From positions 1 through 24,318 of the forward strand of contig JBOHER010000387.1 in assembly GCA_050701115.1 (NCBI GenBank): 24,318 nucleotides of DNA, read 5' to 3'. Under the pieces are notes generated by a model, which saw only the letters and a program-made list of their open reading frames with translations, was not told the origin of the DNA and made no database searches. The stretch is from JBOHER01 sp050701115. GTDB lineage: Bacteria > Actinomycetota > Actinomycetes > Mycobacteriales > Pseudonocardiaceae. Each line of letters opens with the position of its first letter. Position 1 is the first letter of the stretch. The position numbers and the translations under genes are program-made. Shown here in pieces: positions 1 to 7,575 of the stretch.

Positions 1-32
1 GCGGCCACCCACACCCGGCGCGAGAATCGGCG

Positions 33-518
33 TTAGTGCCCCACGTCGATGACCACGCGGGTCGGTGAGCTCAATGTGAACACCCGCACCCACGAGCGAT
101 ACCTGGTGCCCAGACCGATCGACAGGACTGCCTCGAAGTCGCCGGTGACCGCCACCGCCATGACGTTGCGCAGGTTGCGAGTGCGGAACTTCTTCGGCCC
201 CCGATATGTCGGGTCTCCGCTGTCGTCATGCGCTGCGGCCGGGTTGACCCTCGCGGTGATGAAGTGCTCACCGGTGAGCCACACGACGTGGCCGGAACCG
301 TCCTGGCGCAGTTCGTCGCCCCATTTGTACGTCACGCCGGGCCGATGGCCCGCCATGTCGAGCACAATCCGGTCGAACCCGGAGCTTTGTCCTGTCCGGA
401 TTCCGGTCATCACCGGAGTCTGGGTGGACGACGCGGGTGTCGCGGCGACCACCGCGCCCCCCAACATCATCAAGATTGCGGCGAGCGCCGTCAGTGCGCG
501 CCGATAGTGAGCGGTCAT
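33..518 (-). CDS. Secreted AMIN-like domain protein
   Basis: Predicted exported protein of 161 residues, function unknown. The ATG at 518 is chosen because AGGAGG lies 8 bases upstream; an in-frame ATG at 575 has no comparable site. Residues 1 to about 29 form a signal peptide: basic start (HYRR), hydrophobic core (ALAAILMMLGGAVVAA) and a small-residue cleavage region. The mature part has the beta-rich pattern of actinobacterial AMIN-like domains: an early G-x-x-x-G-F-D-R-I-V-L-D segment near residues 42-54, and a final strand reading T-R-V-V-I-D-V-G. AMIN domains in amidases and secretins bind the cell envelope, but this stand-alone form has no enzymatic domain. An envelope role is inference. 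It is the last gene on the minus strand at the left edge, so what lies downstream is not visible. Confidence 0.72.
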   Translation of the reverse strand: MTAHYRRALTALAAILMMLGGAVVAATPASSTQTPVMTGIRTGQSSGFDRIVLDMAGHRPGVTYKWGDELRQDGSGHVVWLTGEHFITARVNPAAAHDDSGDPTYRGPKKFRTRNLRNVMAVAVTGDFEAVLSIGLGTRYRSWVRVFTLSSPTRVVIDVGH

Positions 519-656
519 CTGTGTGACCTCCTGCCGGGAGAAGGGAATGGAATCCCAGCGCTGGGTTGCTCTCAAGACGCCTTACCCGTCAGGGGGTTGC
601 TCGCAATTCGGACAATGACTTGGTAACGGTCCGCGCGCCCCCGTGTCACCGTCCGC

Positions 657-1511
657 TCAGCCCGGGTGTGTCTCCCCGCCGAGTGCGGCGATCAGTTCCC
701 CGGTGTAGTAGGAGGACAGCCGGTTCGCCGCGAAGAACACGTAAGAGGGCGCCAGCTCGTCCGGATGCGCGGCCCGGCCGTACGGTGACTGCTGACCGAA
801 CTCGGCCACCTTCTCCGGCGGGAAGGTCGACGGGATCAACGGTGTCCACACCGGTCCCGGTGCGACACAGTTGACCCGGATGCCGCGATCGAGCAGCGCC
901 TGCGCCATGGCGTAGGTCCACGCATGGATCGCGCCCTTGGTGGCCGAGTAGTCGATCAGGGATTTGTTGCCGCGCATGCCATTGACCGACCCGCTGTTGA
1001 TGATCACGTCGCCGTTGCCCAGATGGGGCAGCGCGGCCGCGGTCACCCGGAAGAAGCTGTGGATGTTCACGTCGAAGGTACGCATCCACTGTTCCTCGGT
1101 GAGGTCCTCCGGCTTGTCCACCGGTGACTGGGTGGCGATGCTGTTCACCAGGATGTTCAGGCCGCCAAGCCCGCGCACCGCCATTTCGACCACGTGCCTG
1201 CAGTGCTCGCGATGGGCAAGGTCGCCGGGCAGGAGCAGGCATCGTCTGCCTTCGGCACGCACCTGTTCGGCGGTGCGTTCGGCGTCACCGTGCTCCTCGA
1301 GGTACGCGATGGCGACGTCGGCGCCCTCCTTGGCGAAGGCGATCGCGACCGCCCTGCCGATCCCCGAATCGCCTCCGGTGACCAGCGCCCGGCGACCTGC
1401 CAGCAGTCCGCTGCCCTGGTAGTCGGTCATGAAATCCCGCGGGTGCGGCCGCATCTGATCCGTGCTGCCCGGCGGCTCCTGCTGCTGCGGCGGTTGATTG
1501 TGCTCGGGCAT
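657..1511 (-). CDS. SDR family oxidoreductase with N-terminal tail
   Basis: NAD(P)-dependent short-chain dehydrogenase of 284 residues. About 37 polar residues, rich in Pro and Gln, precede the Rossmann fold; this extension is typical of the glucose/ribitol-dehydrogenase-like (YghA-type) SDRs, which run to about 290 residues. The cofactor loop T-G-G-D-S-G-I-G is at residues 45-52. The usual NNAG is N-S-I-A near 123. The catalytic set is Ser173/175, Tyr188 and Lys192 (Y-S-A-T-K). The C-terminal Y-T-G-E-L-I-A-A-L-G-G matches the family. Family members are often linked to stress or sporulation, but the substrate cannot be read from the sequence. The ATG at 1511 is preceded by a purine-rich GGGAGCGAGG. 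It lies 76 bases after cutA on the same strand, so co-transcription is possible. Confidence 0.9.
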   Translation of the reverse strand: MPEHNQPPQQQEPPGSTDQMRPHPRDFMTDYQGSGLLAGRRALVTGGDSGIGRAVAIAFAKEGADVAIAYLEEHGDAERTAEQVRAEGRRCLLLPGDLAHREHCRHVVEMAVRGLGGLNILVNSIATQSPVDKPEDLTEEQWMRTFDVNIHSFFRVTAAALPHLGNGDVIINSGSVNGMRGNKSLIDYSATKGAIHAWTYAMAQALLDRGIRVNCVAPGPVWTPLIPSTFPPEKVAEFGQQSPYGRAAHPDELAPSYVFFAANRLSSYYTGELIAALGGETHPG

Positions 1512-1587
1512 AGCGCCTCGCTCCCATCCGGCCGAGTCTGCATCGACGGATACCCGGCTCGGTGCGAGTGCAACCGGCTGCCGGTGG

Positions 1588-1911
1588 CTAGTCGTGAGAT
1601 TCCGCCGAGACCCAGGACAGGTAGTCCTGGCTGCCCCCGGTGACCTCGGTCACGATGATCTCCGGGACGTCGTAGCCGTGGTTGGCCTTGATGTGCTCGA
1701 TCAACGTGGGCACGCGGTCGGCCGTGGTCTTGATCTCCACCCGCCACTCCCGCTCACGCTGCACAGCGTGTTCCCAGCGAAACACACTGATGATCGGACC
1801 GACGATCTGCGCACAGGCACCCAGTTTGGCCTCGATCACGCCCGCGGCGAGCGACTGCGCTGCCTCTTCCGAGTCGACGGTGGACGACACGACGACGTGA
1901 TCAGACGACAT
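1588..1911 (-). CDS. cutA: CutA1 divalent-cation tolerance protein
   Basis: Small cytoplasmic trimeric protein of 107 residues, the normal CutA length. Family hallmarks are visible: a starting beta strand V-V-V-S-S-T-V, the conserved L-G-A-C-A-Q-I at 30-36, the central E-W-R-V-E-I-K-T-T strand at 55-63, and the closing H-G-Y-D-V-P-E-I-I segment at 78-87, followed by a C-terminal aromatic helix (Y-L-S-W). CutA was named for copper tolerance in E. coli, but its biochemical role is still debated. A perfect 22-bp palindrome lies 33 bases upstream of the ATG, so the gene may have its own regulated promoter. Confidence 0.93.
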   Translation of the reverse strand: MSSDHVVVSSTVDSEEAAQSLAAGVIEAKLGACAQIVGPIISVFRWEHAVQREREWRVEIKTTADRVPTLIEHIKANHGYDVPEIIVTEVTGGSQDYLSWVSAESHD

Positions 1912-1935
1912 GCTTCGACGGTACTAGCACCCGAG

Positions 1936-1944
1936 TTATCCACA
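1936..1944 (+). other. DnaA-box-like nonamer
   Basis: TTATCCACA matches the E. coli DnaA-box consensus exactly and abuts the left edge of the palindrome at 1945. It is a single box, so it is not an origin. Read on the minus strand it gives TGTGGATAA, which could equally be an extended -10-like element for cutA. Its role is uncertain. Confidence 0.25.
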
Positions 1945-1966
1945 GTGCATATGTCGACATATGCAC
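1945..1966. promoter_or_regulatory. Perfect 22-bp palindrome upstream of cutA
   Basis: The half-sites GTGCATATGTC and GACATATGCAC are exact reverse complements with no spacer. The AT-rich core stands out against the GC-rich surroundings. It lies in the 63-bp gap between the gabD2 stop (1975) and the cutA start (1911). The size and symmetry fit a dimeric repressor operator; the centre also fits the GntR-type GT-N-AC pattern. The cognate regulator is not encoded nearby. Confidence 0.55.
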
Positions 1967-1974
1967 CAACTGGG

Positions 1975-3528
1975 CTAGCGGAGGCCGGCCGCCCTCATGA
2001 GCCGGAGCGAGGCGGCCATGATGCGGGCGTAGTGCCTGTACGGGATGCCCTGGGGTGGGTCGATCACCTGGACCCGCTGTACTGACACGTTCTGGCTCTC
2101 GGTGTACTTGAGCAGCCCCTCTTCGCCGTGCCTGCGGCCGAGGCCTGATGAGCCCATCCCGCCCATCGGTGCGTCGATGCTGGCGTAGGCCGCCGACAGG
2201 GTGTCGTTGACGTTCACCGTGCCCGCCCGCACCCGTCGCGCCACCGCTTCTGCCCGGTCCAGGTCGTCGCCGTACACGCTGCCGTTGAGCCCGTACTCGG
2301 TGGCGTTGGCCAGCGCGACGGCTTCCTCGTCGGTGGCGAAGGGGTACAGCGCGACCACCGGGCCGAAGGTCTCCGCCGAATGGCACACCATCTCCGGGGT
2401 GACGCCCGCGAGCACGGTCGGCTCGTAGAAGTACGGCCCGATATCCGGCCGTGCCTGCCCCCCGGTGAGCACCGTGGCGCCCTTGGCGCGCGCGTCGTCC
2501 ACCTGCTCGGCGACGGTCTTGAGTTGGTTCTGCCCGGTCAACGACCCCATATCGTGGTCGTATCCGTACGCGGCGGCCAGCTTGACCTGTTTGGTGGCCG
2601 CGACGAACCGGTCGCGGAACTCCTCGAAGATCTTCTCGTGCACGTAGAGCCGTTCGATGTGCATGCACAACTGGCCCGCGTTGGCGTAGCACCCGTTCAC
2701 CGCGCCGGTCACCGCGAGGTCGAGGTCGGCGTCGTCGAGCACGATCATCGGGTTCTTGCCGCCGAGTTCGAGCGAGCAGCCGACCAGCCGTGCGCTGGCC
2801 CGGGAGCCGACCTCCTTGCCGGTGCGGGTCGACCCGGTGAAACCCACGTAGTCGACGGTATCGACCACGGCGGAGCCCACCACCGCACCTTCGCCGAGCA
2901 CCACCTGCACCAGGCCGGCAGGCAGTCCGGCCCGGTACAGCAGGTCCACCCCGAACAGTGGGCTCAGCGCGGTCTGGGTGTCCGGCTTGAGCACGACGGC
3001 GTTGCCCGCCATCAGTGCGGGTATGAGGTCGGCGATGCCGAGCGCGAACGGGAAGTTCCACGGCGAGATGATGCCGACGACACCCTTGGGCTGCCGGATC
3101 TCTGTGGTCTTGATCGCGAACGGCGCCATGCCCTTCCTGCTCTTGGGCTTGAGCAGTTTGGGCGCTGCCCGCAGGTAGTGACTGGTGACCAGCAGCGGAT
3201 CACAGAGTTCCTGGAAGGCGGTCTTGCGCGCCTTGCCGGTTTCGGCCTGGATCAGGTCGCAGATCTGCTCGCGGTGTTTCAGGATCAGCCGGTGGAAGCG
3301 CTTGAACACCCGCATCCGCTCGGCGACATCGGTCGCCGCCCACGCGCTCTGCGCGGTCCGGGCGGCAGCGACCGCTCCGGCCACGTCCTGCGGCGTCGAC
3401 TGGGGCAGTTCGGCCAGGACGCCGCCGGTGAATACGTCCGTGCTCGTCACGGTGTCGGTACCGGAGGCCACCACGTGAGCGCTCAGGCGGTTGCGCAGGG
3501 CCGGGGTGAGCGTCTTGGGCGGGGTCAC
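1975..3528 (-). CDS. gabD2: Succinate-semialdehyde dehydrogenase (GabD2-like)
   Basis: NAD(P)-dependent aldehyde dehydrogenase of 517 residues, oxidising an aldehyde (probably succinic semialdehyde) to the acid. Catalytic residues are present: Asn158 in S-P-W-N-F-P, Lys181 in V-L-K-P, Glu254 in L-E-L-G-G-K and the nucleophile Cys288 in N-A-G-Q-L-C. The N-A-G-Q-L-C-x-x-I-E-R block and the end Y-T-E-S-Q match mycobacterial GabD2 (Rv1731) closely, which supports the subfamily. The GTG at 3528 is chosen because it overlaps the upstream SDR stop in a GTGA, giving translational coupling; upstream in-frame sequence has no protein-like character. The physiological substrate may differ, since the neighbours (SDR, lipase/acyl-CoA synthetase) point to alcohol or lipid-derived aldehydes. 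Confidence 0.9.
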   Translation of the reverse strand: MTPPKTLTPALRNRLSAHVVASGTDTVTSTDVFTGGVLAELPQSTPQDVAGAVAAARTAQSAWAATDVAERMRVFKRFHRLILKHREQICDLIQAETGKARKTAFQELCDPLLVTSHYLRAAPKLLKPKSRKGMAPFAIKTTEIRQPKGVVGIISPWNFPFALGIADLIPALMAGNAVVLKPDTQTALSPLFGVDLLYRAGLPAGLVQVVLGEGAVVGSAVVDTVDYVGFTGSTRTGKEVGSRASARLVGCSLELGGKNPMIVLDDADLDLAVTGAVNGCYANAGQLCMHIERLYVHEKIFEEFRDRFVAATKQVKLAAAYGYDHDMGSLTGQNQLKTVAEQVDDARAKGATVLTGGQARPDIGPYFYEPTVLAGVTPEMVCHSAETFGPVVALYPFATDEEAVALANATEYGLNGSVYGDDLDRAEAVARRVRAGTVNVNDTLSAAYASIDAPMGGMGSSGLGRRHGEEGLLKYTESQNVSVQRVQVIDPPQGIPYRHYARIMAASLRLMRAAGLR

Positions 3529-4400
3529 GACTTGCCTCCCAGTTCCTGATCGGTTTTCGGCGCACTGGCGGCCGCGCGGGCCTCGTAGTCCTTGCGCTCG
3601 GCGGACCGCGCCGCTTTCAACATGATGTCGTCCGCCTTGAGGATGCGCTGCAGCCACTCACTGAACGGGCGCGGCGCAACCAGCCCCAACCGGATGGTGG
3701 GGCCGATGGCCTTCGGCACGAACACGTCGAACCGTGGGCGTTGCAGTGCCTCGACGATGCGGGCGGCGACGTCGTCGGGCGTGACGGTCTTGAAGGTGGG
3801 GTTGTCCTCGACGCCCGCGGTCAGCTCGGTCCGCACGATGCCGGGCATCACGCAGGTCACCTCGATGCCGGTGCCGTGGAGCTCACCCCTGATCGACTCT
3901 GAGAAGCCGACCACGCCCCATTTGGTCGCCGAGTACGTCGCGCCACCGGGAACCGGGATCCTGCCCGCTGACGAGGCGACGTTGACGATGTGGCCGGTGC
4001 GGCGTGGCTTCATCCGCTTGATCGCTTCCCGGCTGCCGTGGATCACCGCGTGCAGGTTGATCGCCAACTGATGGGCGGTGGTCCGATCGGTCTCCTCCTC
4101 GATCGGACCAATCGGCATGATCCCGGCATTGTTGATCAGCACGTCGATCGGCCCCAACTGCTGTTCCACCTCGTCCAGGAACGCGGTGAACCCGTCCCGG
4201 TCGGTGACGTCAAGGGGCAACGCGATCGAGCCTGCGCCCAGCGTGTCCGCGGTCTGCTTCGCCAGGTCGACGTCCAGGTCGCCGATGGCTACCCGGGCAC
4301 CCTTGCGGGCCAGGGCGGCCGCGGTCGCCGCGCCGATGCCGCGTCCTCCTCCCGTGATGGCGATGACCTTGCCTGCCAGCGATCGGAGCGGTCGAGCCAT
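3525..4400 (-). CDS. SDR family oxidoreductase
   Basis: Classical short-chain dehydrogenase with a C-terminal extension, 291 residues. The cofactor loop T-G-G-G-R-G-I-G is at 16-23, and an Asp at the end of beta-2 (I-G-D-L-D, about 41) suggests NAD(H) preference. N-N-A-G is at 90-93, Ser143/144, Tyr156 and Lys160 form the catalytic set. The last 60 residues resemble actinobacterial SDRs of lipid and alcohol metabolism (F-V-P-K stretch, then a helical tail). It overlaps the aldehyde dehydrogenase by GTGA, so an alcohol-to-aldehyde-to-acid relay is a reasonable inference. GGGAG precedes the ATG. The promoter region carries a TAGAA-N4-TTCTA palindrome (4429-4442). Confidence 0.9.
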   Translation of the reverse strand: MARPLRSLAGKVIAITGGGRGIGAATAAALARKGARVAIGDLDVDLAKQTADTLGAGSIALPLDVTDRDGFTAFLDEVEQQLGPIDVLINNAGIMPIGPIEEETDRTTAHQLAINLHAVIHGSREAIKRMKPRRTGHIVNVASSAGRIPVPGGATYSATKWGVVGFSESIRGELHGTGIEVTCVMPGIVRTELTAGVEDNPTFKTVTPDDVAARIVEALQRPRFDVFVPKAIGPTIRLGLVAPRPFSEWLQRILKADDIMLKAARSAERKDYEARAAASAPKTDQELGGKS

Positions 4401-4428
4401 GAGGTTTCTCCCGAGGACATCCTGGAAA

Positions 4429-4442
4429 TAGAAATCGTTCTA
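4429..4442. promoter_or_regulatory. TetR-type operator candidate (KstR-like)
   Basis: Inverted repeat TAGAA-N4-TTCTA. On the minus strand it reads TAGAACGATTTCTA, which differs by one base from the TnnAACnnGTTnnA pattern known for mycobacterial KstR sites. It is centred about 35 bases upstream of the SDR start and directly downstream of a plausible -10 element, a repressing position. Identity of the regulator is inference. Confidence 0.4.
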
Positions 4443-4470
4443 CACTAGGGCCCGGTGATTCAGGAGGCAA
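4442..4470 (-). promoter_or_regulatory. Candidate promoter of the SDR-gabD2 operon
   Basis: On the minus strand TTGCCT (4470-4465), a 17-base spacer and TAGTGT (4447-4442, matching the actinobacterial TAnnnT) resemble a housekeeping sigma promoter. The palindrome at 4429-4442 would overlap the transcription start. Confidence 0.3.
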
Positions 4471-4489
4471 GAGGTAGATCTCCGGGCGA

Positions 4490-7435
4490 TCAGGATCCGC
4501 TCAGCCGTTCCCGTGCGGCATCGGTCAGCGTCCGGTAGCCGTCCTCGTGCACGTCGTAGTACCAGACCTGATCGCCTGCCTTGGGGATCCCGGCTTCGCG
4601 CAGGCCGGCAGCGTTGGGCCGATACCAGGTGGTGACCGGGATCTGGTCGACGACGTGCACGATGTCGGGGCGTCTCTCCCGCGGCAGCACAGCCAGCGCG
4701 GTGGAGACATCAGCCGCGGTGAGGTCCGCCGAACCCCACAAGGTCACCGCGGCCACCGCGAGCTCGTGGTCGTCGACGCGTACCCCGTAGGCCACCGCGA
4801 GGTCCACCTCGGCCAGATCGGCGAGCGCGTCACAGATCGGCTGCGTGTACACCGGGCCATGCACCACACGGACCACCGTGTGCCGGTTGTCGACCAGCCA
4901 GAAGTCGCCTTCGCTGTCCCGGCGGAACAGATCATCGGTAGCCAGCCAGGTGTCACCCGGCGAGAACACCCCCCGCAGCCTGCGGGCCGTCGGATCGATC
5001 CCGGTCCGCGGGTTGGCCAGTAAGAGCCCGACCTCGCCGTCCTCGCACCGCACGGTGAAGCCATCCTGATCCTCGACCAGCCGACCGGTGATCGAGTCAA
5101 CAGCGGCCAGCCGCACCGAGGCGCTACCGGGCAGCGGCCTGCCCTTGGCTCCTGCCTTGGCGCCGGACAGGTTCGCCAGCACCGCGTCGCCCTCCGTGGA
5201 GGCGTAGAACTCGAGCACCTGCGCAGGCGCGTACCGCTCGGTCACCCGGCGCCACAGCCCACGCGGCATGCCCGAACCCATGAACAACCTGATCGGGCGG
5301 TGCGGATCGCCGCCTTCCGGCACCGGCCGCGAGACCAGCTCGCGCAGCATCGTCCAGGTATAGGACACCACGGTGACGCCGTACCGGTGAACCTCCTGGT
5401 CGAACCGCTCCGGGTCGAACCCGCGGGACAACGCGATCCGGGAACCACCCGCCACCGCGCCGCCGACACTGGTCAGCAGGCCGGACGGATGGTGCAGCGG
5501 GGTGATGCAGTAGACGGTGTCGCCCCGGGTCAACGCGGCCGCCGATGCCGTGCCGAACGCCGACACCGCCCAGCGGTGGTTGGTGATCAGCTTGGCCTCG
5601 GTCTGGCCGCCGGACTTGCTGAACATCACGAACGCCAGGTCACGCGCCTGGCCAGGATCCGGCCGATACCAGCCGGGAACCTTCACCGAATCCGGGTCGA
5701 TCCGTTCCATGTCGATGACCTCGACACCCAGTTCGGTGTTCAGGTCGCGATCATCACCGCCGCCGCCGAGCACCAGCACCTTGGCGCCGGTGACCACGGC
5801 AGTGGCCGCGTTCTGCGGGTCCACGATGATCTCGGACACCTCGCCGAGCCGCATCGCGGTGGACAGGTCCGACACCGGCGGCAGCAGCACGGCGACCGCG
5901 CCGAGGCGGGACAGTGCCGCGATCACGACCAGCGCACTGGGCCGGGTTTCCATCAGCACACCGACGTGGTCACCCTGCCGGATGCCGGTATGAATCAAGC
6001 CCCGGACCACGTTGTCGATGCGCTCGTTCACCGCGGCATTGGTGTGCACGCGGTCGTCGAACAGGAAGCACTCTTCGTTCGGCGCGCGTCGGGCCTGTTC
6101 GGCGAGCAGCTTGCCGAAGGACACCCTGGTGTGCCCCTGAATCTGACCGAGGCGGAACAGCCGGGGCAGGGCTTGCACGGCCTCGCCGGCGATCTCCCGT
6201 GAGGTGCGCAGGGCTTCGGTCGCTCGGGCAGCCAGCCCCAGGCCGATGTCGGCGAACTGGGTCAGCCCATACGTCGCGCGCGATGAGGACATCCCGCTGG
6301 GGCTGGACCGGGCGGTGGCACCGATCCGCGTTACCTGCTCGGGCTGCGGCCCTGAGCCTTCCCGCCAGTTGATCCAAGCAGCCACCCCGGGCCAGGTCTC
6401 CCGAGTGGCGGTGGAACCGACGACCAGACCGAAGTGACCTGCCCGCAAGGGGAACTCGTACACATCAGCCTTCGGCGCGGCCCGGCCGATACCCCGCACC
6501 GCCACCGGCTGACCGATGTCGTCGATCTCGCCGACGAAGGCAAGGATCGGGCAGGTGATGTCGGCCAGCGTCACCAACCGGTCGCCGATCACGAATCCGC
6601 CGGTCATCATCCGGTTGTGCACGACGAACTGCCGGAGCAGCTCGACGATCGCAGGCCCGGACCAGGCCACCCAGCCTTCGCCTTCGAGGAACCGTCGCTG
6701 CCTTTCCCTACCCAGCAACGCATCCCGGTTGTGCAGTTGGCGCAGGAAGTCGAGCTGGGACTGGGTGGACTTGACCGGGTCGAGCATCTTGAAGCCCAAC
6801 CGGGCGGCCCAGCTCGGCAGAGCCAGCCGGTTGAAGACATGGTCGGCGAGGAACTCCGCGCTCTTGGTCAGCACCTCCTCGGGCAACCCGAGCGGCGCCC
6901 CGGCGAGAATGTCCGCGGGGCTGCCGAAGGTGACGACGCTGGCTACGTTCTTGGCCCGCCGATAGGCCGCGGCCTGGTAGCAGAACATGCCGCCCTGCGA
7001 GTAGCCGCCGACATGGACGTCGCGGCCGGTGTGCTTACGCACCACATCGACGATCTCGCTGACCGCGATCACGTGGTCGGTCAGCGTGCGGTCCAGTCCG
7101 CCCGCCTCCCGGTCGGGTGAGCCGAAGTCGACCACCCACGGGTCAACGCCCGCCTCGTGCAGCGCGGTGACCGCGCTGCTGGCGGGTGAGACGTCCCAGA
7201 CGTCGGCTGCCAGCATCATCGGCGGCACCAGCACCAACGGCGCGCGCGGCTCGGTGCGGTCCGGGTCGGGGAAGTACCTGCGGAGCCGGTACATCGGTTT
7301 CCGCTCGACGACCTCGAAGGGCGAAGGCTCTTCGCCGGTTTCCAGACCGCCGAACCGCAACACCTCGAGGCCGTTCTGGGCGTAGGCCACCAACCGGCCG
7401 AGCGGGCCGGTCACCACCTCGGGGTCCAGTCGCAT
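4490..7435 (-). CDS. Bifunctional alpha/beta hydrolase-acyl-CoA synthetase (Rv1683-like)
   Basis: A 981-residue fusion. Residues 1 to about 355 are an alpha/beta hydrolase related to PHA-synthase-like lipases: nucleophile Ser146 in G-G-Y-S-Q-G-G, an acidic candidate in G-E-I-D-D (303-306) and His334 in A-G-H-F-G. Residues about 430-981 are an ANL adenylating domain: the P-loop position at about 605-615, the Y-A-S-T-E core (744-748), the T-D-D-L region with its downstream hinge, and a late Lys952. The layout and length match the mycobacterial lipase/long-chain acyl-CoA synthase Rv1683 (999 residues). The likely role is releasing and activating fatty acids from storage lipid. The P-loop is unusual (S-K-S-G-G-Q-T-E-A-K instead of T-S-G-T-T-G-x-P-K), so ligase activity is uncertain. 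AAGGAG lies 6 bases before the ATG. Confidence 0.87.
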   Translation of the reverse strand: MRLDPEVVTGPLGRLVAYAQNGLEVLRFGGLETGEEPSPFEVVERKPMYRLRRYFPDPDRTEPRAPLVLVPPMMLAADVWDVSPASSAVTALHEAGVDPWVVDFGSPDREAGGLDRTLTDHVIAVSEIVDVVRKHTGRDVHVGGYSQGGMFCYQAAAYRRAKNVASVVTFGSPADILAGAPLGLPEEVLTKSAEFLADHVFNRLALPSWAARLGFKMLDPVKSTQSQLDFLRQLHNRDALLGRERQRRFLEGEGWVAWSGPAIVELLRQFVVHNRMMTGGFVIGDRLVTLADITCPILAFVGEIDDIGQPVAVRGIGRAAPKADVYEFPLRAGHFGLVVGSTATRETWPGVAAWINWREGSGPQPEQVTRIGATARSSPSGMSSSRATYGLTQFADIGLGLAARATEALRTSREIAGEAVQALPRLFRLGQIQGHTRVSFGKLLAEQARRAPNEECFLFDDRVHTNAAVNERIDNVVRGLIHTGIRQGDHVGVLMETRPSALVVIAALSRLGAVAVLLPPVSDLSTAMRLGEVSEIIVDPQNAATAVVTGAKVLVLGGGGDDRDLNTELGVEVIDMERIDPDSVKVPGWYRPDPGQARDLAFVMFSKSGGQTEAKLITNHRWAVSAFGTASAAALTRGDTVYCITPLHHPSGLLTSVGGAVAGGSRIALSRGFDPERFDQEVHRYGVTVVSYTWTMLRELVSRPVPEGGDPHRPIRLFMGSGMPRGLWRRVTERYAPAQVLEFYASTEGDAVLANLSGAKAGAKGRPLPGSASVRLAAVDSITGRLVEDQDGFTVRCEDGEVGLLLANPRTGIDPTARRLRGVFSPGDTWLATDDLFRRDSEGDFWLVDNRHTVVRVVHGPVYTQPICDALADLAEVDLAVAYGVRVDDHELAVAAVTLWGSADLTAADVSTALAVLPRERRPDIVHVVDQIPVTTWYRPNAAGLREAGIPKAGDQVWYYDVHEDGYRTLTDAARERLSGS

Positions 7436-7575
7436 ACCAGGCTCCTTAGATCTGTTCCACGCGGCGCGGCCGCCGCCGACGGAAGTCTATGCCCCGAATG
7501 GCGGGTGTGACCTGCCGCCAAATGGGCTCCCATCCCGCCCGTCTGTGCTTATCGAGTTCCGAGGTGTAGAACGAG

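Noticed and set aside
1936..1944. Replication origin
   Set aside because: A single DnaA-box-like nonamer with no cluster, no dnaA or dnaN genes and no AT-rich unwinding region.
1901..3061. Minus-strand frame of 386 codons in another phase across gabD2
   Set aside because: Composition is dominated by Arg and Gly, and the real frame holds all ALDH catalytic residues.
2380..3549. Long plus-strand reading frame of 389 codons opposite the aldehyde dehydrogenase gene
   Set aside because: It is antisense to a clear GabD2-type enzyme, has low-complexity Arg/Gly/His-rich composition typical of GC-rich shadow frames, and has no recognisable domain.
5300..6202. Plus-strand frame of 300 codons opposite the acyl-CoA synthetase domain
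   Set aside because: Antisense to a strongly supported coding region, with no motif and no convincing start.
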